From positions 6,887,890-6,951,889 of the forward strand of contig JAREIK010000801.1 of assembly GCA_029783825.1 (NCBI GenBank): DNA of 64,000 nt, read 5' to 3'. Below are positions 43,930 through 55,370 of the stretch, piece by piece. The position numbers and the translations under genes are program-made. Position 1 is the first letter of the stretch. Each line of letters starts with the position of its first letter. The notes beneath the pieces were generated by a model that ran no database searches, was not told the DNA's origin, and saw nothing but the letters and a program-made list of their open reading frames with translations. Origin of the DNA: Sapria himalayana (lineage: Eukaryota; Streptophyta; Magnoliopsida; Malpighiales; Rafflesiaceae).

Positions 43930-44916
43930 TGGTGGATCTGCCCAAGTTTAGGCAGACCATGTTTGTTGTTTTTGGTTTGGATGTAACGTGGTTTGTGATA
44001 ATTAATTTAATGAGACCCATGAGGTATTCTCATTAAAGTGTATTTTTGTGTGTGCTTTTGTGTGTGCTCGTTTGTGTGCTTGTTTGTGGGCGTGTGTACC
44101 TAATTAATACAAAGTAATAAAAACATTAATGTTTTAAAAAGAATAGTATATTTAAATGTTTGAGAAAAAAAAAAGAACTATACACATAAGATTTTCAGAA
44201 ATCTCATGTTTGGTGCATGACTTTTATGAAAAATTAACAAAGCCACTTTGTGTAACTTTGTTGACATGTGCGTGGCTCTTTAACAAAAAAAAAGCAATGG
44301 GGTTTTCTCTCATTCTTCTTCATTTTGTGAGTCTTATGTAACAATTGTTATAGAATCTTATACAAAGATTCTATAATAATTTTGAGGATTGGTTTTTTCT
44401 CATTTTTTTGTATACGAGGGCTTGCAAATGTATTTTTGGGTTCTTGAGGAGGAAATTATTCATATTGTGTTTGTGTTGTGTTCGGTGGATTCTCAAAAAT
44501 CTTCGGAGGAGCACCAAATTCAAGAAATTAGCCATCAATGTTTTATTATGGTATTTTCAATTATATTTTACCGTTTCATTTGTTAATTTATGGATGTATG
44601 AACTTTTGATATTTTAATTATGTGGTATATTTTGCTTGAATATTCTGATATATTGGGAATACTTGGTTATGTGTGCTTATATTTTATATTGGTTTAGGGT
44701 AGAATATATTAGTTTATGTGCTTGTGGTTAATTTTAGGATTACACACACATACACACACACAAGTATTGTTTGGTATCTTCTATTTTGGTAAACATTTAA
44801 AATGGACAAAATTTAAAGATTTAAACTATAACACCATATAGATTAACATTTTTTAGTCCAAAAATAATTTCAAAAACCATTATTCATTTTTGAGTTTTGT
44901 CTTGGTCAGCCCAACA
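43930..44916 (+). repeat. 3' LTR of copia C
   Basis: 987 bp; homologous to 41142-42053. It contains a GT-rich stretch (44048-44099, TGTGTGTGC, TCGTTTGTGTGC, GCGTGTG) that has expanded relative to the left LTR, which has only TATGTGTGT there. Confidence 0.88.
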
Positions 44917-44961
44917 CAAATATATATCTTATATATTTAGAGAGATGTATACTTTTTTTAT

Positions 44962-44972
44962 CCCCCCCCCCC
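44962..44972. repeat. Homopolymer C run with duplicated LTR end
   Basis: Eleven C followed by AACACAAATATGTCTTGG. The CCCAACACAAATAT words also occur at the true LTR end and flank (44910-44923), so about 60 bp downstream of the element the LTR terminus plus target flank seem to be present a second time. Confidence 0.55.
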
Positions 44973-44974
44973 AA

Positions 44975-47900
44975 CACAAATATGTCTTGGTATCTTCCCC
45001 TCCCTCCCGCTACCCTCTCCCTTCTAAGTCATACTATCTATTGGCTCTTATATGGGCCTTGAGGCCCTCGGGTAGAAACAAGTAAGACCTCTATCCCAAC
45101 TACATGACAAGGTAATCTAGCAAATATTCTGAGTAAGCATATCTGACATTTCTAAGAATCAAATTCATGTCCTCAAGGTTATCATATTCATCTCATTCAC
45201 TAATTAGAGCACCATGTGATTGGTAGAAAAATATAAAAATTTATATGTATATGTATATAGATATATATCTTTAAGAACAATATATATATATATATATACA
45301 CACATATATAACTTAACATTTGAGATAAATATTTTGCTTTTATATAATATTTTTGAAAATATTATCTGTGTTATTTTCAAAATTAGTATACATGCATTTT
45401 AGGTTTCTTTTGTCTACTTTTTTTAATGTTGAAGCATAATCAATAAGAGTATTTTTTGTAATATACCTAATAATAATATTTTTCATTTTGGTGCTCAAAA
45501 CATAGTTAAAAGGTCATTAATTTTTTTTTTATTTTGGGATACCCTATCGACTTGTTACTTTTTTTTTAACCTTGGATGTATGATTCATCTCCCCTACACC
45601 TCCACTATTCCCACAAGAAAATATAACTTTTTTGCACCCTTTTGAGTATAATTTGATTGGACGGATTTAAAATGATTTTCTAACCATTATTTTTCAATTT
45701 TAAATTTGTTAATTTTACTTTCAATTATTTATCAATTTTTAACATAATAACCTAAGATATAAAATTTATATGAAATTATTTAAAACATATTTGATATATC
45801 ACCACAAAGTATACAATACAAATTTACAAAAAAGTAAATTCAACAATGTTCTCCAATAAAGATATAGGTACAATCAAAACATAAAATTATTTTGAACATA
45901 ACTAAAGAGTTATCCACACTCACACAGTACACTAATGCACAAAATCCTACATAAACATATTATGCACCAAAACCATGAAATTCCATAATATAAAATTAAT
46001 GCATAATATGAATTCATATCAAAATATAGAATATATTTTGAGTATTCATTATGTCACAAATGTGTAAATAGCATTATTTGGCAATGTGTTCCAAATAAGT
46101 ATAAAATAGAGAACAACAAAAATTTATATTAGTTTTCAAAATATGATTGACAAAAAATAATACAACACAATAGAATATATCATGACAAAGAGGTGCAATA
46201 GTAACATATTATAGTAGTAGAATCACAAATCAATAGATAATTTAATTCATGTACCAACAAAACTCAACTCTACCACCACTAGAGTGGCAAGCAACAACAA
46301 TGTTGGTTTGCCCAACAACTTAGTTCAATTCATGCAATAGTAGAGTGGACATGCATTAATTTTAACAATTACAAATAGAAATTGTAGTTAATATACATAA
46401 TAAAAATTACAAGCCAAATGGAAAGAGATTGGGTTGATAGAGATAAGGTTAAATCATTAAAGGCACATACCCTATCTCCATTTTTTGTAATTTACAAAGA
46501 GGAGAGAGAGAAAGAGATAGAGAGAGAGAAAGATTAATCTTTATGTAGATATAGAAAAACATATTTTTTTTTATATCTCTCCCTCTTTTCATATTTTTTC
46601 ACATTGCACATCGTGTTATTTTATTCCTTGTTTACAACTTTTCTCTCATTTTTTTAATATATCAGCATGCATATGGGAAACACATTTTTTCATTATGCCA
46701 CCTTTTAGATTATTCCAACCCTGCAAAAAAAAAAAAACAAACCTATTGTGGTTACCAAATTAATAAGCCTAGACAAAAGCTACCTACCCATCCTAATTAC
46801 AATATGAATCAAGCATTGGTAGTTCTGAGTATTATTATAACATATTTCATAACCTCATCAAAAGATTCATAGATTTTAATTGCCTAGTTATTGAATAGAT
46901 AAAAATCTTAGTTTTTTTTAAAAAAAAATCTATGCTTTGTGTTATTAAGTATATTTGATATGTTGATACCTTTTATAAAAAGTCCACATAGATATATATG
47001 TTCTTCAAACCCATGGAATATATATCTTATTCTTTTTGAAAAAAAATAATATTTTTTTCACTGATATTTTTGAAAATATTTTGTTATGTTTACCGATATC
47101 ACTTGTGAAATATTTATCTTATTCTCTCTACCTTTTTGTATTCCATATAATTTCTATATCACATTTTGTGTCTCATACATATATATAAAGTGGTTTGTTT
47201 TATTTTGTTTTTTTTTCATGACACATCAAAAGTGCTCTATGAAACACATAAAACATCTTTCATAAACATTTTATGTGTTTTTCGAATAACAAGTACTCAC
47301 GTATTTTTTTTCTAGAAGTACATATTAATGTGTGTTTGTTTTTTTAACTTGTATTACACATTTTATTTAAACATATATTATGTATTATATGTTTTCTCAA
47401 AACATGTATTATAAAGAATATCTAGCAAGCTATTATAACTATCCGATTTATGTAAATGTTCATCATACCCCAATCTCTAGTCAATATTATAGTCATTTTG
47501 GCACATGATTTCTAGATTGAACATAAGACATGGATATAAGTCATTCTTATATAGTTTTATCATGTTTCTTGATCAAAAAGTAAACTGATAAAATAACATT
47601 AATAACTTTTATTTTTTTAGTATTGTCATATATTTTTTGTCTTATTTATCGAGGGGCCAAGAGATATCTCTTCAAAAAAAGGTAAATTTCTTTTCACCAG
47701 CAAATATCCCTCCTATGAATGATTTATTCTATATCTAATCATTATCTATATTATTACCTTGCTATGGATATTGTTGGACAATATCAAAACATAGAACTTC
47801 TCATTTAGGAAAATTTGGCAACTTTGAGTCTGACGACTAAACAATATCATTATAATGAAAACTATTTATCAAATTTAATCCATATAGTATTCTCATAACA

Positions 47901-48399
47901 TGTAGGTCTAGCCCACTATTCTCCAAGATGCTTCGATTATTTGATTAAATATAACATATTTATGATCAATTAAATATAATAATCAGTGAGAATTAATAAT
48001 AGTCTTAATTCATTATTATGTCACAAATAATGAGCAGTTAGGAATAATCTAGAATATTGTTGCATTTAGCTTTATGATTTTATGATGAAGTTATATACTT
48101 TATGGCAACAAACAAAGTCAATAATTCTTGAATATAATTCTCAAATTAAATAATATAATAAAGATTTCTTTTATTTAATAAAATATACAATGATAATAAT
48201 CACATTATTTTTCTTTGACACGACACTAACAAACCTTTTAGTAACATGTTTCAAACAAAAAATAAAATAAAATGAAACAAATAGGTTACTAAAATTAATT
48301 CACATTATGTTAAATTAATCAAATAAATTTCAAATAATTCAAATCCAATGAAACATATTCAAATTGGTGTATCTTGAGGTGTTAAATCAGTTATGTCGA
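44975..48399. other. Gene-less AT-rich region with simple repeats
   Basis: No supportable gene. Contains TA-rich runs at 45282-45311, a GA-rich stretch at 46501-46533 (GAGAGAGAGAAAGAGA), and an inverted repeat with 12-bp perfect arms (AAACACATAAAA at 47242-47253, complement at 47269-47280). A segment at 45000-45110 is CT-rich, then more balanced, without recognisable coding. Confidence 0.45.
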
Positions 48400-48780
48400 G
48401 CTAACACATTTATTATTTGGGGGCCCATCTAAGCCAACATGCTAGATTGGCGTGCCTCATAAATGAGGTAGTTCAACATAGCTTGATGGATTGTTGGGAA
48501 ACTTGGGCCATGTTGGATCATGCCAGATTTCATCATGTCTACAACAAACCTCACATGAGCTGGCTTTCAATGCATGAGTCACATGTCTTGGCAAGACAAG
48601 TGACTAATCAGACCACAATGCATAGGCACGCATGTGCCCTTGGATCATGCCTAACTTGGTAAACTATGCCATGAGGGCTAAGACTTAGGTTCATGGTAGG
48701 CTGGCAACCCACACCTAAGAACTTTCTTTGGCTTAAGCTAACCTACCAGTTAGCCTATTCTCGTTCCTTGTCACCCATAG
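48400..48780. other. GC-richer island of unknown origin
   Basis: Some 380 bp clearly richer in GC than either flank, with repeated TGCC, GGATCATGCC and CTAAC words. The 81-codon frame at 48417-48662 has no family I recognise and no supporting context. A near-perfect hairpin is at 48577-48605 (AGTCACATGTCTTG and CAAGACAAGTGACT, one mismatch, one-base loop). It may be a fragment of a methylated transposon or LTR; similar GC-richer islands are at about 51350-51660 and 63540-63620. Confidence 0.4.
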
Positions 48781-51700
48781 TCTAATATAAAACAATACAA
48801 TAAAAAAATTAATTTTTTAAATTGTGCCCCTGGTCTTAATTCATGATCACCAACTATTAGTTGTTGGTCTAAATATTAAACCTTTTAGATTCCTCATGGA
48901 ATTCATTTACTAGAACTTGAAAATTTTTCTGTCTTTCCATTCATTCAAGCATACCAATACTTCTAGTATATATGGTGCTAAATTTTTCTATGTCTTTCTA
49001 TTCGTTGTTGGTCTAAATATTAAACCTTTTTGATACTATAGGTGATATGAGAGAGGTTAGTATATCACATGTCATTTTAGATAATATGATATAAGTAGAT
49101 TTGTAAGATTTCTATCAGTTCAAATGTCATATTTTTTAAGTCGTTCAAGTATATGTACCAATAGTATTTGATATCTTGATATTTTAATAGCTCGTATTAA
49201 ATTAATCACCTCATCATTATATATTGACTAATTGAATGAAAAAATCATAACCTTTGAACATGGTATTAGTCATAGTATCCGAAGGTGCACTAGCACTATC
49301 ACATTTGTTTCCATAACATTTATATAAGTTATGTATTTTTGTATATATTCTATCATTTAGTTATTGTGGTTGGTTCACGAAATTACATATAAATTTAAAA
49401 TAGTTTATATTCTTTCTACCTTAACTCTAAGATCATGTAGTTAAGTAATAAAGTCATAGAATGATCAACTAGTATTTTAAATATTTTCAATTTTTAAGCT
49501 ATTTCATTAAAATATTAGTATTTTCTAGATTCTTGAAAGATATGAGTAATATTGTATATACACTTAAGTATAATACAAGATATGAGAGTGTATACAAATG
49601 AACACAAGTTCATCGTAGCATAAAAATTATTAAGATTTATTAAATAAAAATCTTATCTTTCAAACATATTCAATTGTTAAGACTTCACTAGTTTTATTAT
49701 TCATTAAATTGAATAGAATATGTTTGTAGTCAACACACAGGATTCAAATATTAGATATATTGAATTTTAATGATATTTGACATCAAGTTAGAAAATTTTT
49801 TTTAAGCCTTATGACTGACATAAACTTTGAATTATATTGAAACCTAAATAGATTCTAATAAGTGGTAATCTAATTTTAAGTTAGCCCATACAATTAAGTT
49901 TATAGTATAACATATACATCTAACATAAAATATCTTAGCTATGGGAGCACTCTAAAATAATTCTTATGACTAAATTTATTATCATATTATTATTTTTAGT
50001 ATTATAAAATATAATACTGGACGTTTTATTTCTAATATTATATTTTCTATATTATTAGGAACTCATATATGATAGAGTAATTACGAGGATACATTATCTG
50101 ACATAATCCTAGCAATTTCTTTTTTGTCTAATTTTAATCAAAATAGTAAATGGTAACACATGTGAAAGATATGTTATTTTGATTAGTCTATATATCATAT
50201 ATTATAGATATCACTCTACTATATTTTCTAAGATATTTAATTATTAAATATTTTTTAAATTAATAATATTTAATAATATCATTTTGATAAGGCAACTTAG
50301 AAATCCTACGATAGGTGGGTTGGACATATTTTTGCATAAAATATATTAGTCTTAAATTCTCCATAAATTTAATTGGAATACATATACTAGTAATCAATCT
50401 AATCATATATTCTCTTACAAACTCTTGATCATAAATGATGGAAATCACTAAATATAAAGTATATTCAATTTGAGTAACAATGAGAGTAAGTAAGATTTGT
50501 CTAGGATCGAATATATCATATTTTTTTTTGTATATTGATTGACATCTATTATTAGTTGTAAAGTCTAACTATTCATTTTGCAATTATATATCTTTTCATA
50601 ATATCTACAATGAAATATAATTTTTTCGCTCCTCTAATATTTTTTTATTATAATGATGTTGGTATATATGACATAAATTTGTCTAAATTACATGGGAAGA
50701 CATAGGACTATGAGGAAAACTAGATGAGATTGGATTCTCTAAATCTAAATCATTAAAAATATTTTTTTTTTATTAATTTGACTATGATTAATTTTTAATG
50801 TTTAAAAAATCAGCATTACTTTTATGCTATACTACTAACTAATACTCTAATTTTGTAATTTTATTAGGATTTAGAAAAAGAATAGTAAATTAGTAGAAGA
50901 ATATTCTATTATTCTAGTCTAACACAAAAAAAAATATGAGAAACTCATCAAATAATACGTTACAATACTTTTGTTGCTCGTTGGATGCCAATCGATTAAT
51001 GTTAAATTTATAATTTAAAATTAAAAAACAAAAGTTCTAAGTTTTTTTTAATGTTACAATATTAAGTATTTAGAAAGAAAACTCAATAGGAGAAAATTGG
51101 ACAGAGAGTGAGAGAGAGACAAAGTTGAGAGATTTTCTTTGCATGAAAAAAAACTTAAATTTTCTATATTTATAAATAACAAATTTTAGTTAATTTTTTA
51201 TCAAAAATAGTTCTTTAAAAAAGTTTTTTAAAAAGATTATTTTATCAGATGGATTTAGATGTGACATATGGATAGAATCAAATTGTTGGATAATGTCTAA
51301 AAGTTAGATAGAAATGAATGGATTATGTCCAATCATTACTTCAATTGATTAATGATACATGAAAAGATTGAGGGTCATGTTGGGTCGAACATGACCAACC
51401 CATTGTCATTTTCTAAAAATTCAGCACATGAGTTTGCATGTTGTACTTGGATCACTGGTACACTACACCCTAAGGCATGCCCCAAGCATGATTGGGGAAC
51501 AGGGTCAATTTCATTCCATTCAAACTGGGATTTCAATTAGTATTATGCACTTTCTTTGGAAGTTTGTAGGCTCTCCCCCTAGCCATCATGACCTATGCAT
51601 CCAAGTCATGTTGATCTACACAATTTTCATGGTTAGGTCATGTTGCATGCCAAGTATGGTCTCATAGTTTGTTTGTCACCTCTAAATCTTTCAACCCTCA

Positions 51701-51800
51701 ACCAAAACTAATTGATTCACCCTACATAAGTCCAAATGAGATAAATATCTAAAGTGCAGTATATATGAGAATTGAAATAGAGTCATTTCTATCATGAGAA
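48781..51800. other. Gene-less AT-rich region
   Basis: No gene recognised. A moderately GC-rich patch at about 51350-51670 contains two overlapping short frames (51352-51540 and 51428-51667) without recognisable motifs. The rest is AT-rich with long A/T runs. Confidence 0.4.
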
Positions 51801-51809
51801 AGCTTACCG

Positions 51810-51843
51810 CTTCGACTAGCCAAATTGTGATGGCTAGTCGAAG
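51810..51843. repeat. Perfect 13-bp inverted repeat (hairpin)
   Basis: CTTCGACTAGCCA at 51810-51822 and its exact complement TGGCTAGTCGAAG at 51831-51843 around an 8-base loop. With one mismatch the stem extends by two further base pairs (CC/GG). The arms are about half GC in very AT-rich surroundings. Confidence 0.9.
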
Positions 51844-52639
51844 TGGGTTGATGGATGTCATGGCATGATGTTGTCAAGAGATGTTTAATATGAAAAAAAA
51901 ATTTTATTAAGCATATCAGGTTTCTTCAATAGATTAAATTATGACAACAAGATGCATGTGACGAAAGAAATATGTCCATGCCAAAAAAATAAGAGTTTGT
52001 GTGGATTGAGAATTTGATTGCTAGTTGATATGTGAAGTTTTTGAGAATATGATTACAACATTCAAGTCACAAAAAATTTTTATTTACAAATCATAAAGTT
52101 TCTAATATTTTTGACCAAATCAGATATCCAAAAAAGAATAAACACGAGACATAAGATTCAAATTAATAAATAAGATGATTAACGTATGAGTTAATTAAAT
52201 ATGGTTTTCTCTATGATGAGCCAAACAAATCTAGCAATATTTTATTGAGGGTATGCTCAAGAGACTATTGTGTTCATTCTTACTACAGTTCAAAAGATAT
52301 CCTATAGAAAACAAAATGATAATATCTGTATAATATTTTTGAGAATAAATATTTATTGCTTTAAATGATATTTTTTGAAATTAAAATGATATTTTTTGAG
52401 AATAAAACATTTATTCTCACTATTACCTTTAAATAAAATATCTAAAGGAAATAGTGAGAATAAAGTTCTACACAAAGAAATTCAAGCACTGCCTAAGGAA
52501 TTATATCAAATATGAAAACTCAGTAGGTCTAACAAACTATTGTTGAGCATGTACAAGAAATACAAGGCCAATGAAGGTCTAATAGAATATGTTATAATCC
52601 CAAGAGATATTAATTTTTATGATTGATAGTCATAATATG
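51844..52639. other. No recognisable gene
   Basis: AT-rich stretch with partial internal duplication near 52350-52410 (GATATTTTTTGA and GAATAAA words twice). It may include the unreadable 5' part of the copia fragment that follows. Confidence 0.35.
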
Positions 52640-53345
52640 ATCTTTAAAGATTATGATGAGCACATATCCTACCAAGAGGCCATATCTAGCCCAAACTCTA
52701 AAGGGATGATTAGAAGCAATAAAATTTGAGATGTAATCAATCTATGATAATTAAGTTTGAAACTTGATTTATCTATATAAATGTTAAAAAATCACATATA
52801 ATAATGTGCATGCCTTTAAATTGACACAGATGATATTGTTTATATCTTTAAAACATGATTGGCTACAAATAATTTCAAGATAACTCATAATATTGACTAT
52901 GGTGAAACTTTTTACATGTTATTATGCTTAAATCTATCATGATTCATTTTTTTCATAGCCATGAACTATGATTCATATTGTGGAGGTGTCGTGCCAGAAG
53001 AAGCTCGATTAATGGATACTATGATGTCCTTGAAAAATCTCTCATCTCATGGAAATACATGAAACAAACAAGTTCTCTATATCCTCAATGGAACCCAAAT
53101 ATCAAGTTATGCAGTAAATGTTTGGAGCTAACTTAGTTATGTTACATATTATAAAATTTTAGGGGCCCAAAAGTAGTTTCTACTCCATTATTATGTGATT
53201 ATAGAGTAACCTAATCTTTCATGAACTTACAAAGCACTTTGAAATAAATTGTCACATAGTATAAAAAAACTACAAGCTAGAATGATCATTCCCCTCACAT
53301 GTTCCAAATTTATATTATTATAATATAAATTATTATATTACTCAA
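52640..53345 (+). pseudogene. Copia E pol fragment (RT start, RNase H end), 5' truncated
   Basis: DEHISYQEAISSPNSKG (about 52658-52708) matches the linker before copia RT. LATNNFKITHNIDYGETF (about 52860-52915) is the RT start that in relatives reads close to LVAKGFKQxxGIDYxETF. Next comes RNase H debris: SSINGYYDVL and LISWKYMKQTSS (about 53006-53075), equivalent to the STSGYVF...SWKSxKQ region. HFEINCHIV, then SFPSHVP (about 53230-53305), equivalent to the HIEIDCHFVR segment near the end of RNase H. The RT core with YVDD is deleted. Many frame changes. Confidence 0.65.
53307..53331. repeat. Perfect AT palindrome, 12-bp arms
   Basis: AATTTATATTAT, one central T, then ATAATATAAATT. Composed only of A and T, so chance is plausible in this background. 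It lies between the RNase H remnant and the putative 3' LTR of copia E. Confidence 0.7.
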
Positions 53346-53387
53346 CAAGTTGAGAGTTCATGATATGCACTATCTAGCTTAAAGGAG

Positions 53388-53590
53388 AGTATTTAGAACA
53401 TTTATTTCAAAATATTATTATAATATATGTTTCCAAATTTTCTAATTACACATTACATGCCTTAGAAATAAGCATGATTCAATATTATACATGTTTATAT
53501 TTTCTACTCCATCAATGAAAAATAATCAAAGGTTGTATCATAGTTTATGTTTTTATTTTTGTTGTACCTTTGTATCATTGACAATTGCAG
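53388..53590 (+). repeat. Probable 3' LTR (remnant) of copia E
   Basis: A purine run AAAGGAGAGT ends near 53389 and is followed by ATTTAGAACATTT, as expected for an LTR starting TGTTAGAAC with a mutated second base. CTTAGAAATAAGC, TTTTCTACTCCATCAATGAAAA and TTTGTATCATTGACAAT resemble the U3/R/U5 of short-LTR copia elements. No 5' LTR is present, so the right boundary is approximate. Confidence 0.45.
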
Positions 53591-53920
53591 CCAAATTCTT
53601 ATACTTTTCTACATCTAAGATGTCATGAAATATTTTTTTTTAAACTATGAAATGACTATGATTATTATCAAAACACATCTTTTATATAATCAGGATCCAG
53701 CTAGTTTGAAATGATCATAAGTATATAATGATCACATTTTTTATTAAATCAAAAACACATCCATGATTGAAACTATTTTTAATTTAGAAATAATTATATC
53801 ATGAAATGTTGGTATAAATAAAATTAAGTGTCGAACATTATCAAAATAAATTTATATTCATAACTTTCACATCAATAACTTTATTAAATAATTTGTAAAA
53901 CCATAAAATATAGTAAAAAT

Positions 53921-53956
<36 letters not shown>

Positions 53957-54739
53957 TGTGTTGTAGTTTAATCTAATCCATCAACAAATCATTGTAGCCT
54001 ACAAAATGGACCCATCAATATCTATGAAAAAACCATAGTCCTAAAAATATTTTATGGTACTCACATGTATTTCTTGTTATATATCTTTTTTAACTTGCAT
54101 ATTTTGTTGCTGACATCCATTTGCAATACTAGCATTTATGAGATTCTTGGAAATTTTTAGCTTAGAGAATTCCATCTACAATCATCAAGGTTATCCTATG
54201 TGCAAATTTGGATGATTATATCGGCAAGGTTAAAATTGGCTATAATAGAGTTTTTGGAAATCAATATTATGCTGCTCAAAACAATAAGAAAATTTCTACT
54301 CTAGAATTTGATTAGTTTGTGATTTTGGAATTATAAATACTATTTACAAGATAATTTTTTTGACCATGATTTCCATGGTGGTAGCCTACCACAAGACTAT
54401 ATAAATTAGAAGGGTTAGTGTTATTGCAAACTATAATTCATCTGTTCTCTCACTTAAATGAAATTTAGTTCAAAAGGATTTATGTGAAAAACTAGAGAAT
54501 TTCACCATGAGATACACTATCCCAAAACCAAGGTGGAGTAAAGAATGAGTTATATGTGTGGTGCCTACATATGGCATCGATGAAAAATGAGATGGGTGCA
54601 TTGTACATTCACTAGGATGCAATGGCAAATAAGATAGGCATGCTAGAGCGATGCCCAACTATAGTGATACATGAGCAATAATTCTAGAGCTAACGTGGAA
54701 TAGAGTAGTTAAAGAATAAAGTGAAAGTTAAATCCTTAA
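53591..54739. other. Gene-less AT-rich region with a (GT) microsatellite
   Basis: No gene recognised. Contains a TG run at 53923-53953 continuing, after TTT, to 53960. The frame at 54470-54658 (minus) has no recognisable motif. Confidence 0.45.
53923..53960. repeat. (TG)n microsatellite
   Basis: About fifteen TG units with one interruption (TGTTTGTG). Confidence 0.9.
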
Positions 54740-55370
54740 ATATTAGATTAGATTCTTGAAATACTTGATTGTTAATAGGAAAGAGAATAAAATTTATTCA
54801 TATAATATGTCAAAAATTGGAAAATAAAATTTGTTTTTTAGAGATAAAATTGTAAAGGAACAAAACTAAGAAATTGAAAGAAGAGCTTAAACTTTTTATT
54901 TTGGATTTAAAAAAAGTAAAAATAAAGTGGGTATAATAGTTGATAATATTGTTGAAAAATTAATAATTACTATTCATAGATATGGAGATAACATTATCAG
55001 TATTGCCCTTGACTTAGTGCTAGAAATTCTTTATGTTATTAGTGTGTATACTATGAAAATTGGTTTATTTGAAGATACTAAAAAAAAGTATTAGGAATCC
55101 TTGGAAAAATTAGTTTATAGAATTCTACTGATGACATAATTTTTTAAGGTGAGGATTGAAATGGCCATGTAGATAAGATGAAAGTTGGATATGAGAGAAT
55201 TCATAGAGGCCAGGGTTTAAAGTTCAAAATAACTTGAATTTTTTATTCTAGATTAGTCATTAGTTATAGTTTTAAGATTAATAATACTTTTAAAAAAACA
55301 AAAAAAAAATGCTTTGTGACTTATATAAGTAGACACAATAGAAGTCAAATTAATTATTTTCTACTATGGA
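54740..55370 (+). pseudogene. Non-LTR retrotransposon (LINE) endonuclease fragment
   Basis: Forward reading resembles the apurinic-type endonuclease/exonuclease domain of plant LINEs: RLDS.NT and LIGKRIKF, CFLEIKL (like CLQETKW), then NKVGIIVDNIVEKLIITIHR (54921 on), YGDNIISIALDLVLEIL, YVISVYTMKIGLFEDT (like ISAYAPQVGLDE), GEDWNGHVD and GYERIHRGQG (about 55153-55210; family GGDFNGHVG), and CFVTYISRHNRSQINYFLL (about 55313-55365; family LVTYxSGxxxSQIDF). Stops and small frameshifts occur throughout, and the reverse transcriptase that should follow is absent. Confidence 0.7.

Larger units (their letters stand above)
41142..44916 (+). mobile_element. Ty1/copia element C with most of pol deleted
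   Basis: Long LTRs (41142-42053 and 43930-44916) flank only 1876 bp of internal sequence with gag and part of protease. PBS at 42056-42067; the purine run AATGAGAGAGAGAGA ends just before the 3' LTR. Flanking five bases TAAAT (41137-41141) and CAAAT (44917-44921) agree at four of five positions, a decayed target duplication. The right LTR starts TGGTGGATC where the left has TGTTGGAT; both end CAACA. Confidence 0.88.

Noticed and set aside
48417..48662. 81-codon plus-strand frame
   Set aside because: No recognisable family, splice context or conserved motif. Open mainly because the local GC content is higher.
53307..53331. Functional palindrome or origin-like element
   Set aside because: The palindrome is perfect but consists only of A and T in AT-rich DNA and has no accompanying feature.
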